A stretch of 38,676 nucleotides of DNA from Streptomyces sp. OfavH-34-F (GCF_022347745.1 NZ_JAKRGC010000025.1:1-38676); one strand, 5' to 3'. Positions 22,965 to 32,279 are shown, counted from the stretch's first letter. Translations and numbers: made by a program. The notes: generated by a model from the sequence alone, not told the origin.

Positions 22965-23803
22965 CAGTTCTTCACCGCCCCGGCCAGCATGCCGCCCGTG
23001 ATCCGCCGCTGGATCAGGGCGAACAGGACGAGCGAGGGGAGGGTGGCGAGGAACGCGGCGGCGGCGAGCGGCCCGAGGTCGGCGGCCCCCTCCGCGCCGA
23101 GGAAGTGCGTCAGGACGACCGGCAACGTCTGCTTCTCCGGGGTCTTGAGGAGGACGAGCGCGAAGAAGAACTCGTTCCACGCGGTGATGAACGCGAAGAG
23201 GGCCGTGGCGACGATGCCCGGCGCCAGCAGCGGGGCGGTCACCGAGACCAGCGTCCGCAGCCGTCCGGCCCCGTCCACGGCGGCGGCCTCCTCCAGTTCG
23301 GCGGGTACGGCCCGTACGTAGCCGACGAGCATCCACAGCGCGAAGGGCAGCGCCCACACGACGTAGACCAGGATCAGGCCCCCCAGGGTGTTGATCAGCC
23401 GCAGGTTCTTGAGGATCAGGAACAGCGGGATGATCAGGAGGACGAAGGGAAACGCCTGGCTGACCACGACCCAGCCGGTGGCGGCCTTGGCGAGCCGGTT
23501 GCGGTGGCGGGCCATCACATAGGCCATCGGGGTGGCGATGAGGACGGCGATCAGCCCGGCCGCGAGCGCGGCGCCCAGTGAGTTGGCGGCGGCCCGCAGC
23601 AGCGGCTGCTCGTCGAACGCCTGCCGGAAGTTGTCGAGCGTGGGGTGCTGCGGAATCCAGGTCGGATGCAGGGAGCCCAGTTCGCGGGCGGGCTTGAAGG
23701 CGGTGGAGATCAGCCAGAGGAACGGGAACGCCAGGAAGACCAGGTAGCACAGCAGCGCCGCGTACTGCCCGGCGCGCACGGACCGCTTGGTGCGCATGCT
23801 CAT
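22964..23803 (-). CDS. Carbohydrate ABC transporter permease (MalG-type)
   Basis: This 279-residue permease has about six membrane spans, beginning at about residue 14 (YAALLCYLVFLAFPFLWLIS). The typical MalG-like sequence TAFKPARELGSLHPTWIPQ follows the first span. The cytoplasmic loop contains EEAAAVDGAGRLRTLVSVTAPLLAPG (abridged), which is the EAA motif for docking the ATPase. It starts at ATG 23803 and overlaps the upstream permease stop by 4 bp, so the three genes form one operon read from 24750 to 21672. Confidence 0.92.
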   Translation of the reverse strand: MSMRTKRSVRAGQYAALLCYLVFLAFPFLWLISTAFKPARELGSLHPTWIPQHPTLDNFRQAFDEQPLLRAAANSLGAALAAGLIAVLIATPMAYVMARHRNRLAKAATGWVVVSQAFPFVLLIIPLFLILKNLRLINTLGGLILVYVVWALPFALWMLVGYVRAVPAELEEAAAVDGAGRLRTLVSVTAPLLAPGIVATALFAFITAWNEFFFALVLLKTPEKQTLPVVLTHFLGAEGAADLGPLAAAAFLATLPSLVLFALIQRRITGGMLAGAVKN

Positions 23804-24750
23804 CGCTCGTCCCCTCCCCCGAGCCGGCCGGCCAGGTACACGGCGAGGATGACGGAGATCACCGCGACCATCACACAGCCCATCGCGGCGGCATAGCCGA
23901 ACTGGCCGTAGCGGAACGCCTCCTCGTAGGCGAAGAGCATCGGCAGCCGGGTACGGCCGCCGGGGCCGCCGCTGGTCAGCACGTAGACCAGGGCGAACGA
24001 GTTGAAGTTCCAGATGAAGTTGAGCGCGGTGATGGAGAGGGCGACCGGTCTGATGGCGGGCCAGGTCACCGTCCGGAACCGGCGCCAGGCTCCGGCGCCG
24101 TCCAGCGCGGCCGCTTCGTGGAGGTCGCGCGGGGTGTTCTGGAGGCCGGCCAGCAGGGCGACCGTGGTCTGCGGCATCCCGGCCCAGATCCCGACGACGA
24201 TCACGGCGGGCAGCGCGGTGGCCAGTCCGGTCAGCCAGTCCCGGCCGTCCCCGAACCCCAGGTCGCGCAGGGTCTCGTTGAGGATGCCGGCGTCCGGGTG
24301 GTAGACGAGCCGCCACATGATGCCGACGACGACCTCGGGCATCGCCCACGGGATGATCGCCAGGGCGCGGGCCAGCCAGCGCATCCGCAGGTTCTCGTTG
24401 AGCAGCAGCGCCAGGCCGAGCGCGAGCACGAACTGGGGGACGGTGACGCCGACCGCCCACACCAGGCCGATCCGGAACGACTCCCAGAACAGTCCGTCGT
24501 GGAGGAGGTCCTGGAAGTTCAGCGTGCCGGTCCACCGGGTGGCCCGGGTGCGGCCGGACTGGGCGTCGGTGAAGGCCAGGGCGATGCCGTAGAGCAGCGG
24601 GCCGACGCTCAGGACCAGGATCGGGATGAGGGCGGGCAGGACCAGGAACCAGGCGCCGGCGTTCCGGCCGCCCGGGGCGGAACCCTTGCGGTGCGCCCCG
24701 CCCGGCGGGCCGTGCCGCCCGGTTCGGGGGGCCGCGTTCGCCAACGACAT
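23800..24750 (-). CDS. Carbohydrate ABC transporter permease (MalF-type)
   Basis: This 316-residue permease is the first gene of the operon. It has about six membrane spans (first at about 33-55, FLVLPALIPILVLSVGPLLYG) and the EAA loop LHEAAALDGAGAWRRFRTVTW. GGPGGRT at about 260 is also typical of MalF-like sugar permeases. The start ATG at 24750 is preferred to ATG 24756 because AAAGGGG then sits 9 nt away rather than 3. Since no ATPase is encoded here, the importer probably uses the shared MsiK-type ATPase known to energise several Streptomyces sugar importers. Confidence 0.9.
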   Translation of the reverse strand: MSLANAAPRTGRHGPPGGAHRKGSAPGGRNAGAWFLVLPALIPILVLSVGPLLYGIALAFTDAQSGRTRATRWTGTLNFQDLLHDGLFWESFRIGLVWAVGVTVPQFVLALGLALLLNENLRMRWLARALAIIPWAMPEVVVGIMWRLVYHPDAGILNETLRDLGFGDGRDWLTGLATALPAVIVVGIWAGMPQTTVALLAGLQNTPRDLHEAAALDGAGAWRRFRTVTWPAIRPVALSITALNFIWNFNSFALVYVLTSGGPGGRTRLPMLFAYEEAFRYGQFGYAAAMGCVMVAVISVILAVYLAGRLGGGDER

Positions 24751-24876
24751 ATACATCGACCCCTTTGCGTGATTCGACCGGCTATGTACCGTTCTGGCCG
24801 CTCAGGTGGCCCCCGTCATCGTGCTGACGGTCCGCCGGTTCGTCAAGGCGACCGGCGCGGGTGCGAAAATCGGACC

Positions 24877-25236
24877 ATGAACGAGATGGAAGCGCGCGAG
24901 GTGCTGGTGGCCGCCGGATTCCCCGGGGACGCCGGACTACTCGCGCTCGGCGAGAACGCGGTGTTCGCGGCCGGGGACCTCGTGGTCAAGGTCGGCCGGG
25001 ACGCCGTGCGCCACCCGGAGCTGTGGGAGCGGGCGGAGCGCGAGGTGGCCGTCGCCGTGGGCCGGGGCCGGTCCAACGCGGAGATCGCCGCCTCCCTCTA
25101 CCTCAGCGTCGCCACCGTGAAGGCCCAGGTCTCCCGCATCCTCGCCAAGTTCGGCTTCAACAACCGGGTCCAGATCGCCCTCCTCGTCCACGACGCCGGT
25201 CTGCTCGACGACGAGAGCGGATCGAGCCCGGACTGA
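24877..25236 (+). CDS. Phosphotransferase/LuxR chimeric ORF (probable deletion fusion)
   Basis: This 119-residue ORF joins two unrelated family pieces. Residues 1 to about 55 (for example LLALGENAVFAAGDLVVKVG) match the N-lobe of an aminoglycoside-phosphotransferase-like kinase, including the ATP-binding Lys of VVKVG. From about residue 54 on, EREVAVAVGRGRSNAEIA and LYLSVATVKAQVSRILAK with NNRVQIALLVHDAGLL are the DNA-binding end of a LuxR/NarL response regulator. The kinase catalytic lobe and the receiver domain are both missing. Both families can carry the sequence EREVAVAV at this point, so a deletion between two genes could have fused them in frame at 25036-25062. GAAAAT lies 6 nt before the ATG at 24877, so the ORF may be expressed from a leaderless mRNA. 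It may be a non-functional remnant. Confidence 0.65.
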   Translation: MNEMEAREVLVAAGFPGDAGLLALGENAVFAAGDLVVKVGRDAVRHPELWERAEREVAVAVGRGRSNAEIAASLYLSVATVKAQVSRILAKFGFNNRVQIALLVHDAGLLDDESGSSPD

Positions 25237-25321
25237 ACCCGCTGCCCATGCCCGGCCTCGCGGCCTACGCTGGAGGCACCGGTCCGGGGGGCCGGGACGA
25301 TGCGACCGGGAGGGGCGGCCC

Positions 25322-26497
25322 ATGTCCGAAGTCGACTTGGATCTGCGGGGGTTGACCGATTTCACCGCGAACCCGTATCCCTACTACGAACGGATGCGCG
25401 CGGCCGGCCCCGTGCACACCATCCGCACCGACGACTTCGACCGGGTCTGGCTGGTCGTCGGCTACGAGGAGGGCCGGGCCGCCCTCGCCGACCCGCGACT
25501 CGGCAAGGACTGGCGCGCCCTCCCCGGCGAACTGGGCGGCGACCCGATCAACGCCAACATGCTGGAGATGGACGCCCCCGACCACACCCGGCTGCGCAAG
25601 CTCGTCGCCCGCGCCTTCACCGCACGCCGCATCGAGGCGCTGCGCCCCCGCGTCCAGGAGATCACCGACGAACTGCTCGACGTGATGCTCCCGGAGGGCC
25701 GCGCCGACCTGGTGGACGCGTTCGCCTTCCCGCTGCCCATGACCGTCATCTGCGAACTGATCGGCGTGCCCGACCTGGACCGCTCCGCCTTCCGCAAGCT
25801 GTCCAACGGAGTCGTCGCCCCGGCCGGCCCCGCCGAGGAGGGCGAGGCGATCCGGGCCATGGGCGCCTACCTCGGCGAGCTGATCCGGGACAAGAGCCGC
25901 TCACCCGGCGACGACCTGCTCAGCGCGTTGATCGCCGCCCGCGACGAGGACGACGACGCCCTCTCGCCCGACGAGCTGGTCGGCATGGCCTTCCTGCTGC
26001 TCGTCGCCGGACACGAGACCACCGTCAACCTGATCTCCAACGGGGTACGCGCCCTCCTCGACCACCCCGACCAGCTCGCCGCGCTCCGCGCCGACCCCGG
26101 ACTGCTCGACGGCGCGGTCGAGGAGATGCTGCGCTACGACGGGCCCGTGGAGACGGCCACCTTCCGGTTCGCCCGGGAGCGGGTCGAGATCGGCTCCCGG
26201 ACCATCGAGACCGGCGACCCCGTCCTCATCTCCCTCGCCGGCTCCGACCGCGACCCGGCCCGCTACCCGGAGCCCGACCGCTTCGACATCCGCCGCGACA
26301 CCCGCGGCCACCTCGCCTTCGGGCACGGCATCCACTTCTGCATGGGCGCGCCGCTGGCCCGGATGGAGGGCCGCATCGCCATCCGTACGCTGCTGGAACG
26401 CTGCCCCGGTCTGGCCGCCGATCCGGACGCCGCCCCGTTCGACTGGCTGCCCGGCACACTCATCCGCGGGGTGCGCCGGCTCCCCGTACGCTGGTGA
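25322..26497 (+). CDS. Cytochrome P450
   Basis: This 391-residue P450 has the I-helix oxygen-activation motif AGHETT at residues 229-234, an ExxR-type segment EEMLR, and the heme-binding loop FGHGIHFCMGAPLAR with the axial Cys at 340. The family length is normal and the protein is soluble, as expected for bacterial P450s. The general look (NMLEMDAPDHTRLRKLVARAF) is that of CYP107-like biosynthetic P450s, but no ferredoxin or obvious pathway is adjacent, so the substrate is unknown. GGGAGGGG upstream serves the ATG at 25322. It stands 85 bp after the chimeric ORF, and rearrangement there may have cut it off from former partners. Confidence 0.93.
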   Translation: MSEVDLDLRGLTDFTANPYPYYERMRAAGPVHTIRTDDFDRVWLVVGYEEGRAALADPRLGKDWRALPGELGGDPINANMLEMDAPDHTRLRKLVARAFTARRIEALRPRVQEITDELLDVMLPEGRADLVDAFAFPLPMTVICELIGVPDLDRSAFRKLSNGVVAPAGPAEEGEAIRAMGAYLGELIRDKSRSPGDDLLSALIAARDEDDDALSPDELVGMAFLLLVAGHETTVNLISNGVRALLDHPDQLAALRADPGLLDGAVEEMLRYDGPVETATFRFARERVEIGSRTIETGDPVLISLAGSDRDPARYPEPDRFDIRRDTRGHLAFGHGIHFCMGAPLARMEGRIAIRTLLERCPGLAADPDAAPFDWLPGTLIRGVRRLPVRW

Positions 26498-26516
26498 GCG
26501 GCGCGCGCCCCTGCGC

Positions 26517-26544
26517 GTGACGGCAGCGCGGGCTCGGGGATACT
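26517..26544 (+). promoter_or_regulatory. Candidate promoter of the sugar ABC/ROK operon
   Basis: GTGACG (26517-26522), a 16-bp spacer and GATACT (26539-26544) resemble a vegetative promoter, about 75 bp before the lipoprotein start. It is a weak match read by eye. Confidence 0.3.
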
Positions 26545-26555
26545 TGCCCAGCCGG

Positions 26556-26576
26556 ACCGGGGCCACCGGCCCCGGT
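26556..26576 (+). other. Hairpin in the leader of the sugar ABC operon
   Basis: ACCGGGGCC (26556-26564) pairs perfectly with GGCCCCGGT (26568-26576) over a 3-nt loop. It could be a 5' leader structure, a DNA operator of 9-bp arms, or a terminator for the upstream P450 gene. Confidence 0.4.
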
Positions 26577-26619
26577 ACCACCGGCAGCACAACGAGCAGC
26601 ACAAGAAGGGCACGGCGTC

Positions 26620-27633
26620 GTGGCAAGGGTTCGGACAGGGGTACGTGCGATGGGCGCCGTGCTTGCGGCGGTGCTGGGGGTGTCCCTCATGGGATGCAGC
26701 AGCACCGGCGGCAAGCGGGCGGAGGAGCGTGCGGCCAAGGCCGCCGCCGAAGGCCGGGCCGCGGTGAACACGCCCCGCTGGACCTTCGCCATGGTCACCC
26801 ACTCGGGCGACGGCGACACCTTCTGGGACATCGTCCAGAAGGGCGCCGAGACGGCGGCGAAGAAGGACAACATCAACTTCCTGTACACGCACGACGCCGA
26901 GGGCCAGCAGCAGGCCCAGCTCGTGCAGGCGGCCATCGACAAGAAGGTCGACGGGCTGATCGTCACGCTCGCCAAGCCCGGCGCCATGAAGGACGTCGTC
27001 GCCAAGGCCGTCCGGGCCGGCATCCCCGTGATCACCGTCAACTCCGGCTCCGCCGAGTCCAAGGAGTTCGGCGCGCTCACCCACATCGGCCAGGACGAGT
27101 CCATCGCCGGCGAGGCCGTCGGCGAGGAGCTGAACGAGCGCGGCCGCAAGAAGGCCCTGTGCATCCTGCACGAGCAGGGCAACGTGGGCCACGAGCAGCG
27201 CTGCGCCGGCGCCAAGAAGACCTTCGACGGCCAGATGCAGAACCTGTACGTGGAGGGCACCAACATGCCCGACGTCCAGGCGTCCATCGAGGCCAAGCTC
27301 CAGTCCGACAAGAACATCGACGCGGTCGTCACCCTCGGCGCCCCCTTCGCGGACGCCGCCGTCAAGGCGAAGAAGACTGCGGGCAGCAAGGCCGAGATCG
27401 ACACCTTCGACCTGAACCCCGCCGTCGCCGCGGCCCTCCAGGCCGAGACCCTCGGCTTCGCCGTCGACCAGCAGCCCTACCTCCAGGGCTACGAGGCCGT
27501 GGACCTGCTCTGGCTCTACCGCTACAACCGCAACGTCCTCGGCGGCGGCCGCCCGGTCCTCACCGGCCCGCAGATCGTCACCGCGAAGGACGCCGCCCAG
27601 CTCGCCGAGTACGCCGGCCGGGGCACCCGATGA
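26620..27633 (+). CDS. Sugar ABC transporter substrate-binding lipoprotein (ribose/xylose type)
   Basis: This 337-residue lipoprotein starts at GTG 26620; the lipobox L-M-G-C puts the Cys at residue 26. The mature part is a periplasmic-binding protein of the ribose/xylose/inositol group: [37 protein letters not shown] and [12 protein letters not shown], and [18 protein letters not shown] are all standard positions in that fold. It would deliver a monosaccharide or polyol to the permease encoded next. The stop overlaps the permease start by 4 bp. The exact sugar is unknown. Confidence 0.9.
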   Translation: MARVRTGVRAMGAVLAAVLGVSLMGCSSTGGKRAEERAAKAAAEGRAAVNTPRWTFAMVTHSGDGDTFWDIVQKGAETAAKKDNINFLYTHDAEGQQQAQLVQAAIDKKVDGLIVTLAKPGAMKDVVAKAVRAGIPVITVNSGSAESKEFGALTHIGQDESIAGEAVGEELNERGRKKALCILHEQGNVGHEQRCAGAKKTFDGQMQNLYVEGTNMPDVQASIEAKLQSDKNIDAVVTLGAPFADAAVKAKKTAGSKAEIDTFDLNPAVAAALQAETLGFAVDQQPYLQGYEAVDLLWLYRYNRNVLGGGRPVLTGPQIVTAKDAAQLAEYAGRGTR

Positions 27634-28676
27634 CCGCCGGGCCCGGATCGACCGCCGTCGTGGACGAGCGGCTGCTGCACACCTCGCCGCTGCGCAGGCT
27701 GCTCGGCCGCCCGGAGCTGGGCTCGGTCGTCGGCGCGCTCGCCGTCTTCCTCTTCTTCGCGATCGTCGCCGACAGCTTCCTGCGCGCCACCAGCTTCGGC
27801 ACCGTGCTGTACGCGGCGTCCACCATCGGGATCATGGCGGCGCCGGTCGCGCTGCTGATGATCGGCGGCGAGTTCGACCTGTCCGCCGGCGTGCTGGTCA
27901 CCACGTCCGCGCTGGTCTCCTCGATGTTCAGCTACCAGATGACCGCCAACGTCTGGGTCGGCGTCTTCGTGTCGCTGCTGGTCACGCTCGCCGTCGGCGC
28001 GTTCAACGGCTTCATGCTGACCCGTACCAAACTGCCCAGCTTCATCATCACGCTGGGCACCTTCCTGATGCTGACCGGCCTGAACCTGGGCTTCACCAAG
28101 CTGATCAGCGGCACCGTCTCGACCAAGACCATCGGCAACATGGAGGGCTTCCCCTCCGCCCGCAAGCTCTTCGCGTCCTACTGGACCGTCGGCGGCGTCG
28201 AACTCAAGGTGACCCTGCTGTGGTGGGCGGGCCTGGTCGCCGTCGCCACCTGGATCCTGCTCCGCACCCGCTTCGGCAACTGGATCTTCGCCGTCGGCGG
28301 CGGCGCCGAGGCGGCCCGCGCGGTCGGCGTCCCCGTCGTCCGCACCAAGATCGGGCTGTACCTCGGCGTCGCCTTCGCCGCCTGGGTCTCCGGCCAGCAC
28401 CTGCTCTTCAGCTACGACATGGTGCAGTCCGGCGAGGGCGTCGGCAACGAGCTGATCTACATCATCGCCGCCGTCATCGGCGGCTGCCTGATCACCGGCG
28501 GCTACGGCTCCGCGATCGGCTCGGCGGTCGGCGCCTTCATCTTCGGCATGACCAGCAAGGGCATCGTGTACGCGGAGTGGAACCCCGACTGGTTCAAGTT
28601 CTTCCTGGGAGCCATGCTGCTCCTGGCCACCCTGCTCAACGCGTGGGTGCGCAAGCGCGCGGAGGCGACGACATGA
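27630..28676 (+). CDS. Sugar ABC transporter permease (RbsC/XylH type)
   Basis: This 348-residue permease belongs to the BPD_transp_2 family, with about eight to ten membrane spans. Diagnostic segments are [32 protein letters not shown] and [19 protein letters not shown], the last corresponding to the cytoplasmic loop that contacts the ATPase. Both neighbours overlap it by 4 bp, so the three transporter genes are translated together. It forms a homodimeric channel in related systems. Confidence 0.92.
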   Translation: MTAGPGSTAVVDERLLHTSPLRRLLGRPELGSVVGALAVFLFFAIVADSFLRATSFGTVLYAASTIGIMAAPVALLMIGGEFDLSAGVLVTTSALVSSMFSYQMTANVWVGVFVSLLVTLAVGAFNGFMLTRTKLPSFIITLGTFLMLTGLNLGFTKLISGTVSTKTIGNMEGFPSARKLFASYWTVGGVELKVTLLWWAGLVAVATWILLRTRFGNWIFAVGGGAEAARAVGVPVVRTKIGLYLGVAFAAWVSGQHLLFSYDMVQSGEGVGNELIYIIAAVIGGCLITGGYGSAIGSAVGAFIFGMTSKGIVYAEWNPDWFKFFLGAMLLLATLLNAWVRKRAEATT

Positions 28677-29542
28677 CGGCCCCCAAGACCCCCGAGGTCC
28701 CCGAGGCCCCGGACAATCCGCAGAGCCTGCGGGAGCCCGGCGGGCAGCCCCTCGTCGAGCTGGACGACGTGGCCAAGTACTACGGCAACATCAAGGCCCT
28801 GGAGGGCGTGTCGCTGAAGGTGTACGCGGGCGAGATCTCCTGCGTGCTCGGCGACAACGGCGCCGGCAAGTCCACCCTCATCAAGATCATCTCCGGGCTG
28901 CACCGGCACGACGCCGGACGGTTCCTGGTGGACGGCGAGGAGACCGCCCTCGCCAACCCGCGCGAAGCCCTGGACCGGGGCATCGCCACCGTCTACCAGG
29001 ACCTCGCCGTCGTCCCGCTGATGCCGGTCTGGCGCAACTTCTTCCTCGGCTCCGAGCCGACGACCGGCGCCGGTCCGTTCAAGCGGCTCGACGTCCGCCT
29101 CATGCGGGAGACGACCCGCTCGGCGCTGCTGCGCATGGGCATCGACCTGCGCGACGTGGACCAGCCCATCGGCACCCTGTCCGGCGGCGAACGCCAGTGC
29201 GTCGCCATCGCGCGCGCCGTCCACTTCGGGGCGAAGGTCCTGGTCCTGGACGAGCCGACGGCCGCGCTGGGCGTCAAGCAGTCCGGCGTCGTCCTGAAGT
29301 ACGTCGCGGCCGCCCGCGACGCCGGCCTCGGCGTGGTCCTCATCACGCACAACCCGCACCACGCCTACCTCGTCGGCGACCGGTTCGTCCTGCTCAAGCG
29401 CGGTGCGATGGCCGGCAGCCACACCAAGGAGTCCATCGGCCTGGACGAGCTGACCCGGCAGATGGCGGGCGGCAGCGACCTGGAGGAGCTGAGCCACGAG
29501 CTGCGCCGCGCCTCCGGACCGGGCCCGGCCGGCACCCCGTAG
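28673..29542 (+). CDS. Sugar ABC transporter ATPase, single-domain (FrcA/XylG-like)
   Basis: This 289-residue ATPase has Walker [10 protein letters not shown] at 60-68, signature LSGGE at 169-173, Walker [10 protein letters not shown] at 191-199 and the switch His at 226 (ITHNPHH). Sugar ATPases that pair with RbsC-type permeases usually contain two fused ABC domains of about 500 residues; this one has only one, as in FrcA-type systems, so it presumably works as a homodimer. The N-terminus has a 28-residue Pro/Glu-rich stretch before the domain. It overlaps the permease by 4 bp and is followed after 120 bp by the ROK kinase gene. Confidence 0.92.
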   Translation: MTAPKTPEVPEAPDNPQSLREPGGQPLVELDDVAKYYGNIKALEGVSLKVYAGEISCVLGDNGAGKSTLIKIISGLHRHDAGRFLVDGEETALANPREALDRGIATVYQDLAVVPLMPVWRNFFLGSEPTTGAGPFKRLDVRLMRETTRSALLRMGIDLRDVDQPIGTLSGGERQCVAIARAVHFGAKVLVLDEPTAALGVKQSGVVLKYVAAARDAGLGVVLITHNPHHAYLVGDRFVLLKRGAMAGSHTKESIGLDELTRQMAGGSDLEELSHELRRASGPGPAGTP

Positions 29543-29544
29543 CA

Positions 29545-29570
29545 CGTCCGCCCGCCGCCCCGGACGGCGG
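29545..29570 (+). other. GC-rich hairpin between ATPase and ROK kinase genes
   Basis: CGTCCG (29545-29550) pairs with CGGACG (29561-29566); alternatively CCGCCG (29552-29557) pairs with CGGCGG (29565-29570). Either structure just after the ATPase stop could attenuate read-through into the kinase gene or stabilise the transporter mRNA. Confidence 0.35.
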
Positions 29571-29662
29571 CCCGGCCCTCCCGGCAATGGCAGAATCGGG
29601 ACGGACGGGCGCCGTCCGCCACCGGGACACCCCTCCCGGTCACACCGATCCACCCGGGGACG

Positions 29663-30826
29663 ATGAGCACGTACCGCGACTTCACCCACCGCGGCTCCGC
29701 CCGCGCGACCGTCCTGCGTACCGTGGGCACCCGCGAAAGACGCTCCCACCTCACGGCGCCCCGCGTCCCCACGGTCGGCATCGACATCGGCGGCACGAAG
29801 GTGATGGCCGGCGTCGTGGACGCCGACGGCACGATCCTGGAGACGGTGCGCACCGAGACCCCGGACAAGTCCAAGAGCCCCAAGGTCGTCGAGGACACCA
29901 TCGTCGAACTGGTCCTGGACCTGTCCGACCGGCACGACGTGCACGCCGTGGGCATCGGCGCGGCCGGCTGGGTGGACGCGGACCGCTCGAAGGTCCTGTT
30001 CGCCCCGCACCTGGCCTGGCGCGACGAGCCCCTGCGCGACTCCCTGGCCTCCCGGCTCGTCGTCCCCGTCATGGTGGACAACGACGCCAACACCGCGGCC
30101 TGGGCCGAGTGGCGCTTCGGCGCCGGGCGCGGCGAGGACCACCTCGTGATGATCACGCTGGGCACCGGCATCGGCGGCGCCATCCTGGAGGACGGGCAGG
30201 TCAAGCGCGGCAAGTACGGCGTCGCCGGTGAGTTCGGCCACATGCAGGTCGTGCCCGGCGGCCACCGCTGCCCCTGCGGCAACCGGGGCTGCTGGGAGCA
30301 GTACAGCTCCGGCAACGCCCTGGTCCGCGAGGCGCGGGAGCTGGCCGCCGCCGACTCGCCGGTGGCCCACCAGATCATCGAGCGGGTCAAGGGCCACGTC
30401 CCCGACATCACCGGACCGCTCATCACCGAACTGGCCCGCGAGGGCGACGCGATGTGCGTCGAGCTGCTCCAGGACATCGGCCAGTGGCTGGGCGTCGGGC
30501 TCGCCAACCTGGCCGCCGCCCTGGACCCCTCCTGCTTCGTCATCGGCGGCGGCGTCAGCGCGGCCGACGACCTGCTGATCGGGCCCGCCAGGGACGCCTT
30601 CAAACGCCATCTGACCGGTCGCGGCTACCGCCCCGAGGCCCGGATCGCCAAGGCCCAGCTGGGCCCGGAGGCCGGTATGGTCGGCGCGGCGGACCTCGCC
30701 CGGCTGGTCGCCCGCCGCTTCCGCCGCACCAACCGCCGCCGCGTCGAGCGGTACGAGCGGTACGCGCAGATCTACGACCAGGCGACGAGCACCCTCCGCA
30801 GCAACCGCAGCACCCGTACGTCTTAG
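29663..30826 (+). CDS. ROK-family sugar kinase (glucokinase-like)
   Basis: This 387-residue protein phosphorylates a sugar with ATP. The phosphate-binding DIGGTK is at residues 41-46, the catalytic Asp is probably D141 (VDNDANTAAWAEW), and the ROK zinc site is formed by H193 or H201 with C203, C205 and C210 (GHRCPCGNRGCWEQ). There is no N-terminal winged helix, so it is a kinase rather than a ROK repressor. It is longer than the main streptomycete glucokinase (317 residues) because of a basic 34-residue N-terminal extension and a very basic C-terminal tail. I recall the same extension in other streptomycete proteins, so it is not a mis-called start. Its place behind the importer suggests it phosphorylates the imported sugar. 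Confidence 0.88.
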   Translation: MSTYRDFTHRGSARATVLRTVGTRERRSHLTAPRVPTVGIDIGGTKVMAGVVDADGTILETVRTETPDKSKSPKVVEDTIVELVLDLSDRHDVHAVGIGAAGWVDADRSKVLFAPHLAWRDEPLRDSLASRLVVPVMVDNDANTAAWAEWRFGAGRGEDHLVMITLGTGIGGAILEDGQVKRGKYGVAGEFGHMQVVPGGHRCPCGNRGCWEQYSSGNALVREARELAAADSPVAHQIIERVKGHVPDITGPLITELAREGDAMCVELLQDIGQWLGVGLANLAAALDPSCFVIGGGVSAADDLLIGPARDAFKRHLTGRGYRPEARIAKAQLGPEAGMVGAADLARLVARRFRRTNRRRVERYERYAQIYDQATSTLRSNRSTRTS

Positions 30827-30840
30827 GGACTCCCACACCG

Positions 30841-31437
30841 ATGACCGCAGCCGAGCACCCCGTCGTGCCGCGCCAGTCCACGCCGCCGGACGAGGGCGAC
30901 GGGCCGCGGCCCGAGACCCGCCGCCATCTGATCCGCCGCCGTCTGATCACGGCGACGATCATCGTGCTGCTGATCGGCATCCCGGCGGGCTATCTGCTGA
31001 TCTCGGCGGGCCAGAGCCGCCGCTCCGGCCAGGACAAGGCCGCCGAGGCCGCCGCCCAGGGGCTGCGGCCCGGCTGGCCCTCGCGGATGCTGCGCCGCAT
31101 CTTCGAGGTGCCGATCCCCGGTTACGCGACCGAGGTGGAGTACTACGAGACGAACAACTGGAAGGTCAGCCGGATGTACGTGCGCTTCCGCACGACGTCC
31201 AACGGCCTGGACGCCTTCCTGACGAACCTGGGTTCGGGGCGCGCCGCCCTGCGGCCGGGCAAGGTCACCATCGGCGAGCGCGACACCAGGATCGCGGGCT
31301 GGTACTTCGGCAAGGGCGTCTCCTGGGCGGGCACCACGCACACCAACGAGGACCCGCGGCCCACCCAGGACATCACGGTGGACATGACGGACCCCAGCTC
31401 TCCCGTCGTCTACGTGGTCTCCGCCGCGACGCCCTGA
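30841..31437 (+). CDS. Single-pass membrane protein of unknown function
   Basis: This 198-residue protein has a basic cytoplasmic N-terminus (RRHLIRRR), one membrane span at about 36-55 (ITATIIVLLIGIPAGYLLIS) and an extracellular part with no family I recognise (for example VEYYETNNWKVSRMYVRFR and GWYFGKGVSWAGTTH). It begins 14 nt after the ROK kinase stop without a Shine-Dalgarno, so it is probably translated by coupling and belongs to the same operon. A short GC hairpin follows the stop. I cannot assign a role. Confidence 0.8.
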   Translation: MTAAEHPVVPRQSTPPDEGDGPRPETRRHLIRRRLITATIIVLLIGIPAGYLLISAGQSRRSGQDKAAEAAAQGLRPGWPSRMLRRIFEVPIPGYATEVEYYETNNWKVSRMYVRFRTTSNGLDAFLTNLGSGRAALRPGKVTIGERDTRIAGWYFGKGVSWAGTTHTNEDPRPTQDITVDMTDPSSPVVYVVSAATP

Positions 31438-31453
31438 CCGGCGCCCCCGCCGG
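31438..31453 (+). terminator. Short hairpin after the sugar operon
   Basis: CCGGCG (31438-31443) and CGCCGG (31448-31453) form a perfect 6-bp stem with a CCCC loop directly after the stop codon. It is modest in strength, so termination may be partial. Confidence 0.35.
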
Positions 31454-31613
31454 GCCGCTTCCAGGGGGATCGCGGGACCGGATTCCTGTCGGCCGATCAG
31501 GGTACTTATCGCACTTTCCCGTGTGTTACACCGCGTTTGCCCCGCGCGCCATGGCATCTCTTAGGCGATCGATTGATCAGTACGACAATCATCCCGGCTC
31601 CAAGGAGATCAGC

Positions 31614-32279
31614 ATGCGCATGTCCGCTTCCCTCCGTGCCCGCAGCGTCCGCGCGGGCACCGTCGCGGCCGCCGCGGTCGCCCTCGCCGCGGCCACGGTG
31701 GCCGGGGCGTCCACCGCCTACGCCGCCCCCGGCGACAGCGGTGACATCGACATCCGTCCGGGCGGCTGGGCGGCCCGGGGCGGCGACGGCAACGAGGTCT
31801 GCAAGTTCGTCCTCCAGGCCAGCAACTTCGGCGACATGCCGGCCGTCCCGTGGACGATCACCGCGCAGCCCCCGACCGTCCCGCCGGGGGACACCCTGGC
31901 CAGCACCCTGCCGCTGGTCAACGGCTCGGCCCGCAGCCAGGAGTACCTGCTCCCCGAGGGCACGTACCAGCTGGTGTGGATCGTTCCGTCCGGCCCGAAG
32001 AACAAGGCGTTCAAGGTCGACTGCACCAAGCCGGCCGACGACAGGGGCACGCAGAACGGCGAGCACGGCTCGTCCGCCTCGGGCGCCGAGACCGACTACC
32101 GCCAGCCGTCCGGCGGGGTGCCGGCCGGTGGCGGCGGCGTCCCGGACATGGAGAGCGTCAGCTCCGAGAGCGACTCCAACCTCGGCACCACCGCCGCCCT
32201 CGCGGCCGGGGCCGCCGGAGCCGCCGGGCTGATCATGGTCCGCCGAGCCGCACGCCGCCGTGCCCGCAACGAGGCATAA
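31614..32279 (+). CDS. Secreted surface protein, probable sortase substrate
   Basis: This 221-residue protein has a Sec signal peptide (about 1-37, cleavage after AYA) and two Cys in the mature part (C63 and C137) that could form a disulfide. A Gly/Ser-rich spacer (about 150-185) follows. The C-terminus has the layout of a cell-wall sorting signal: LGTTA at 190-194, a hydrophobic stretch to about 209 and a basic tail RRAARRRARNEA. Instead of the canonical LPxTG (or streptomycete LAxTG), the candidate motif is L-G-T-T-A. The ATG at 31614 follows AAGGAG by 6 nt. The sortase gene next door overlaps its end, which supports a substrate/enzyme pair. Function beyond surface display is unknown. Confidence 0.78.
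   Translation: MRMSASLRARSVRAGTVAAAAVALAAATVAGASTAYAAPGDSGDIDIRPGGWAARGGDGNEVCKFVLQASNFGDMPAVPWTITAQPPTVPPGDTLASTLPLVNGSARSQEYLLPEGTYQLVWIVPSGPKNKAFKVDCTKPADDRGTQNGEHGSSASGAETDYRQPSGGVPAGGGGVPDMESVSSESDSNLGTTAALAAGAAGAAGLIMVRRAARRRARNEA

Noticed and set aside
29663..29770. ROK protein as a transcriptional repressor
   Set aside because: The N-terminal extension is short and basic with no winged-helix motif, while the kinase and zinc motifs are intact.
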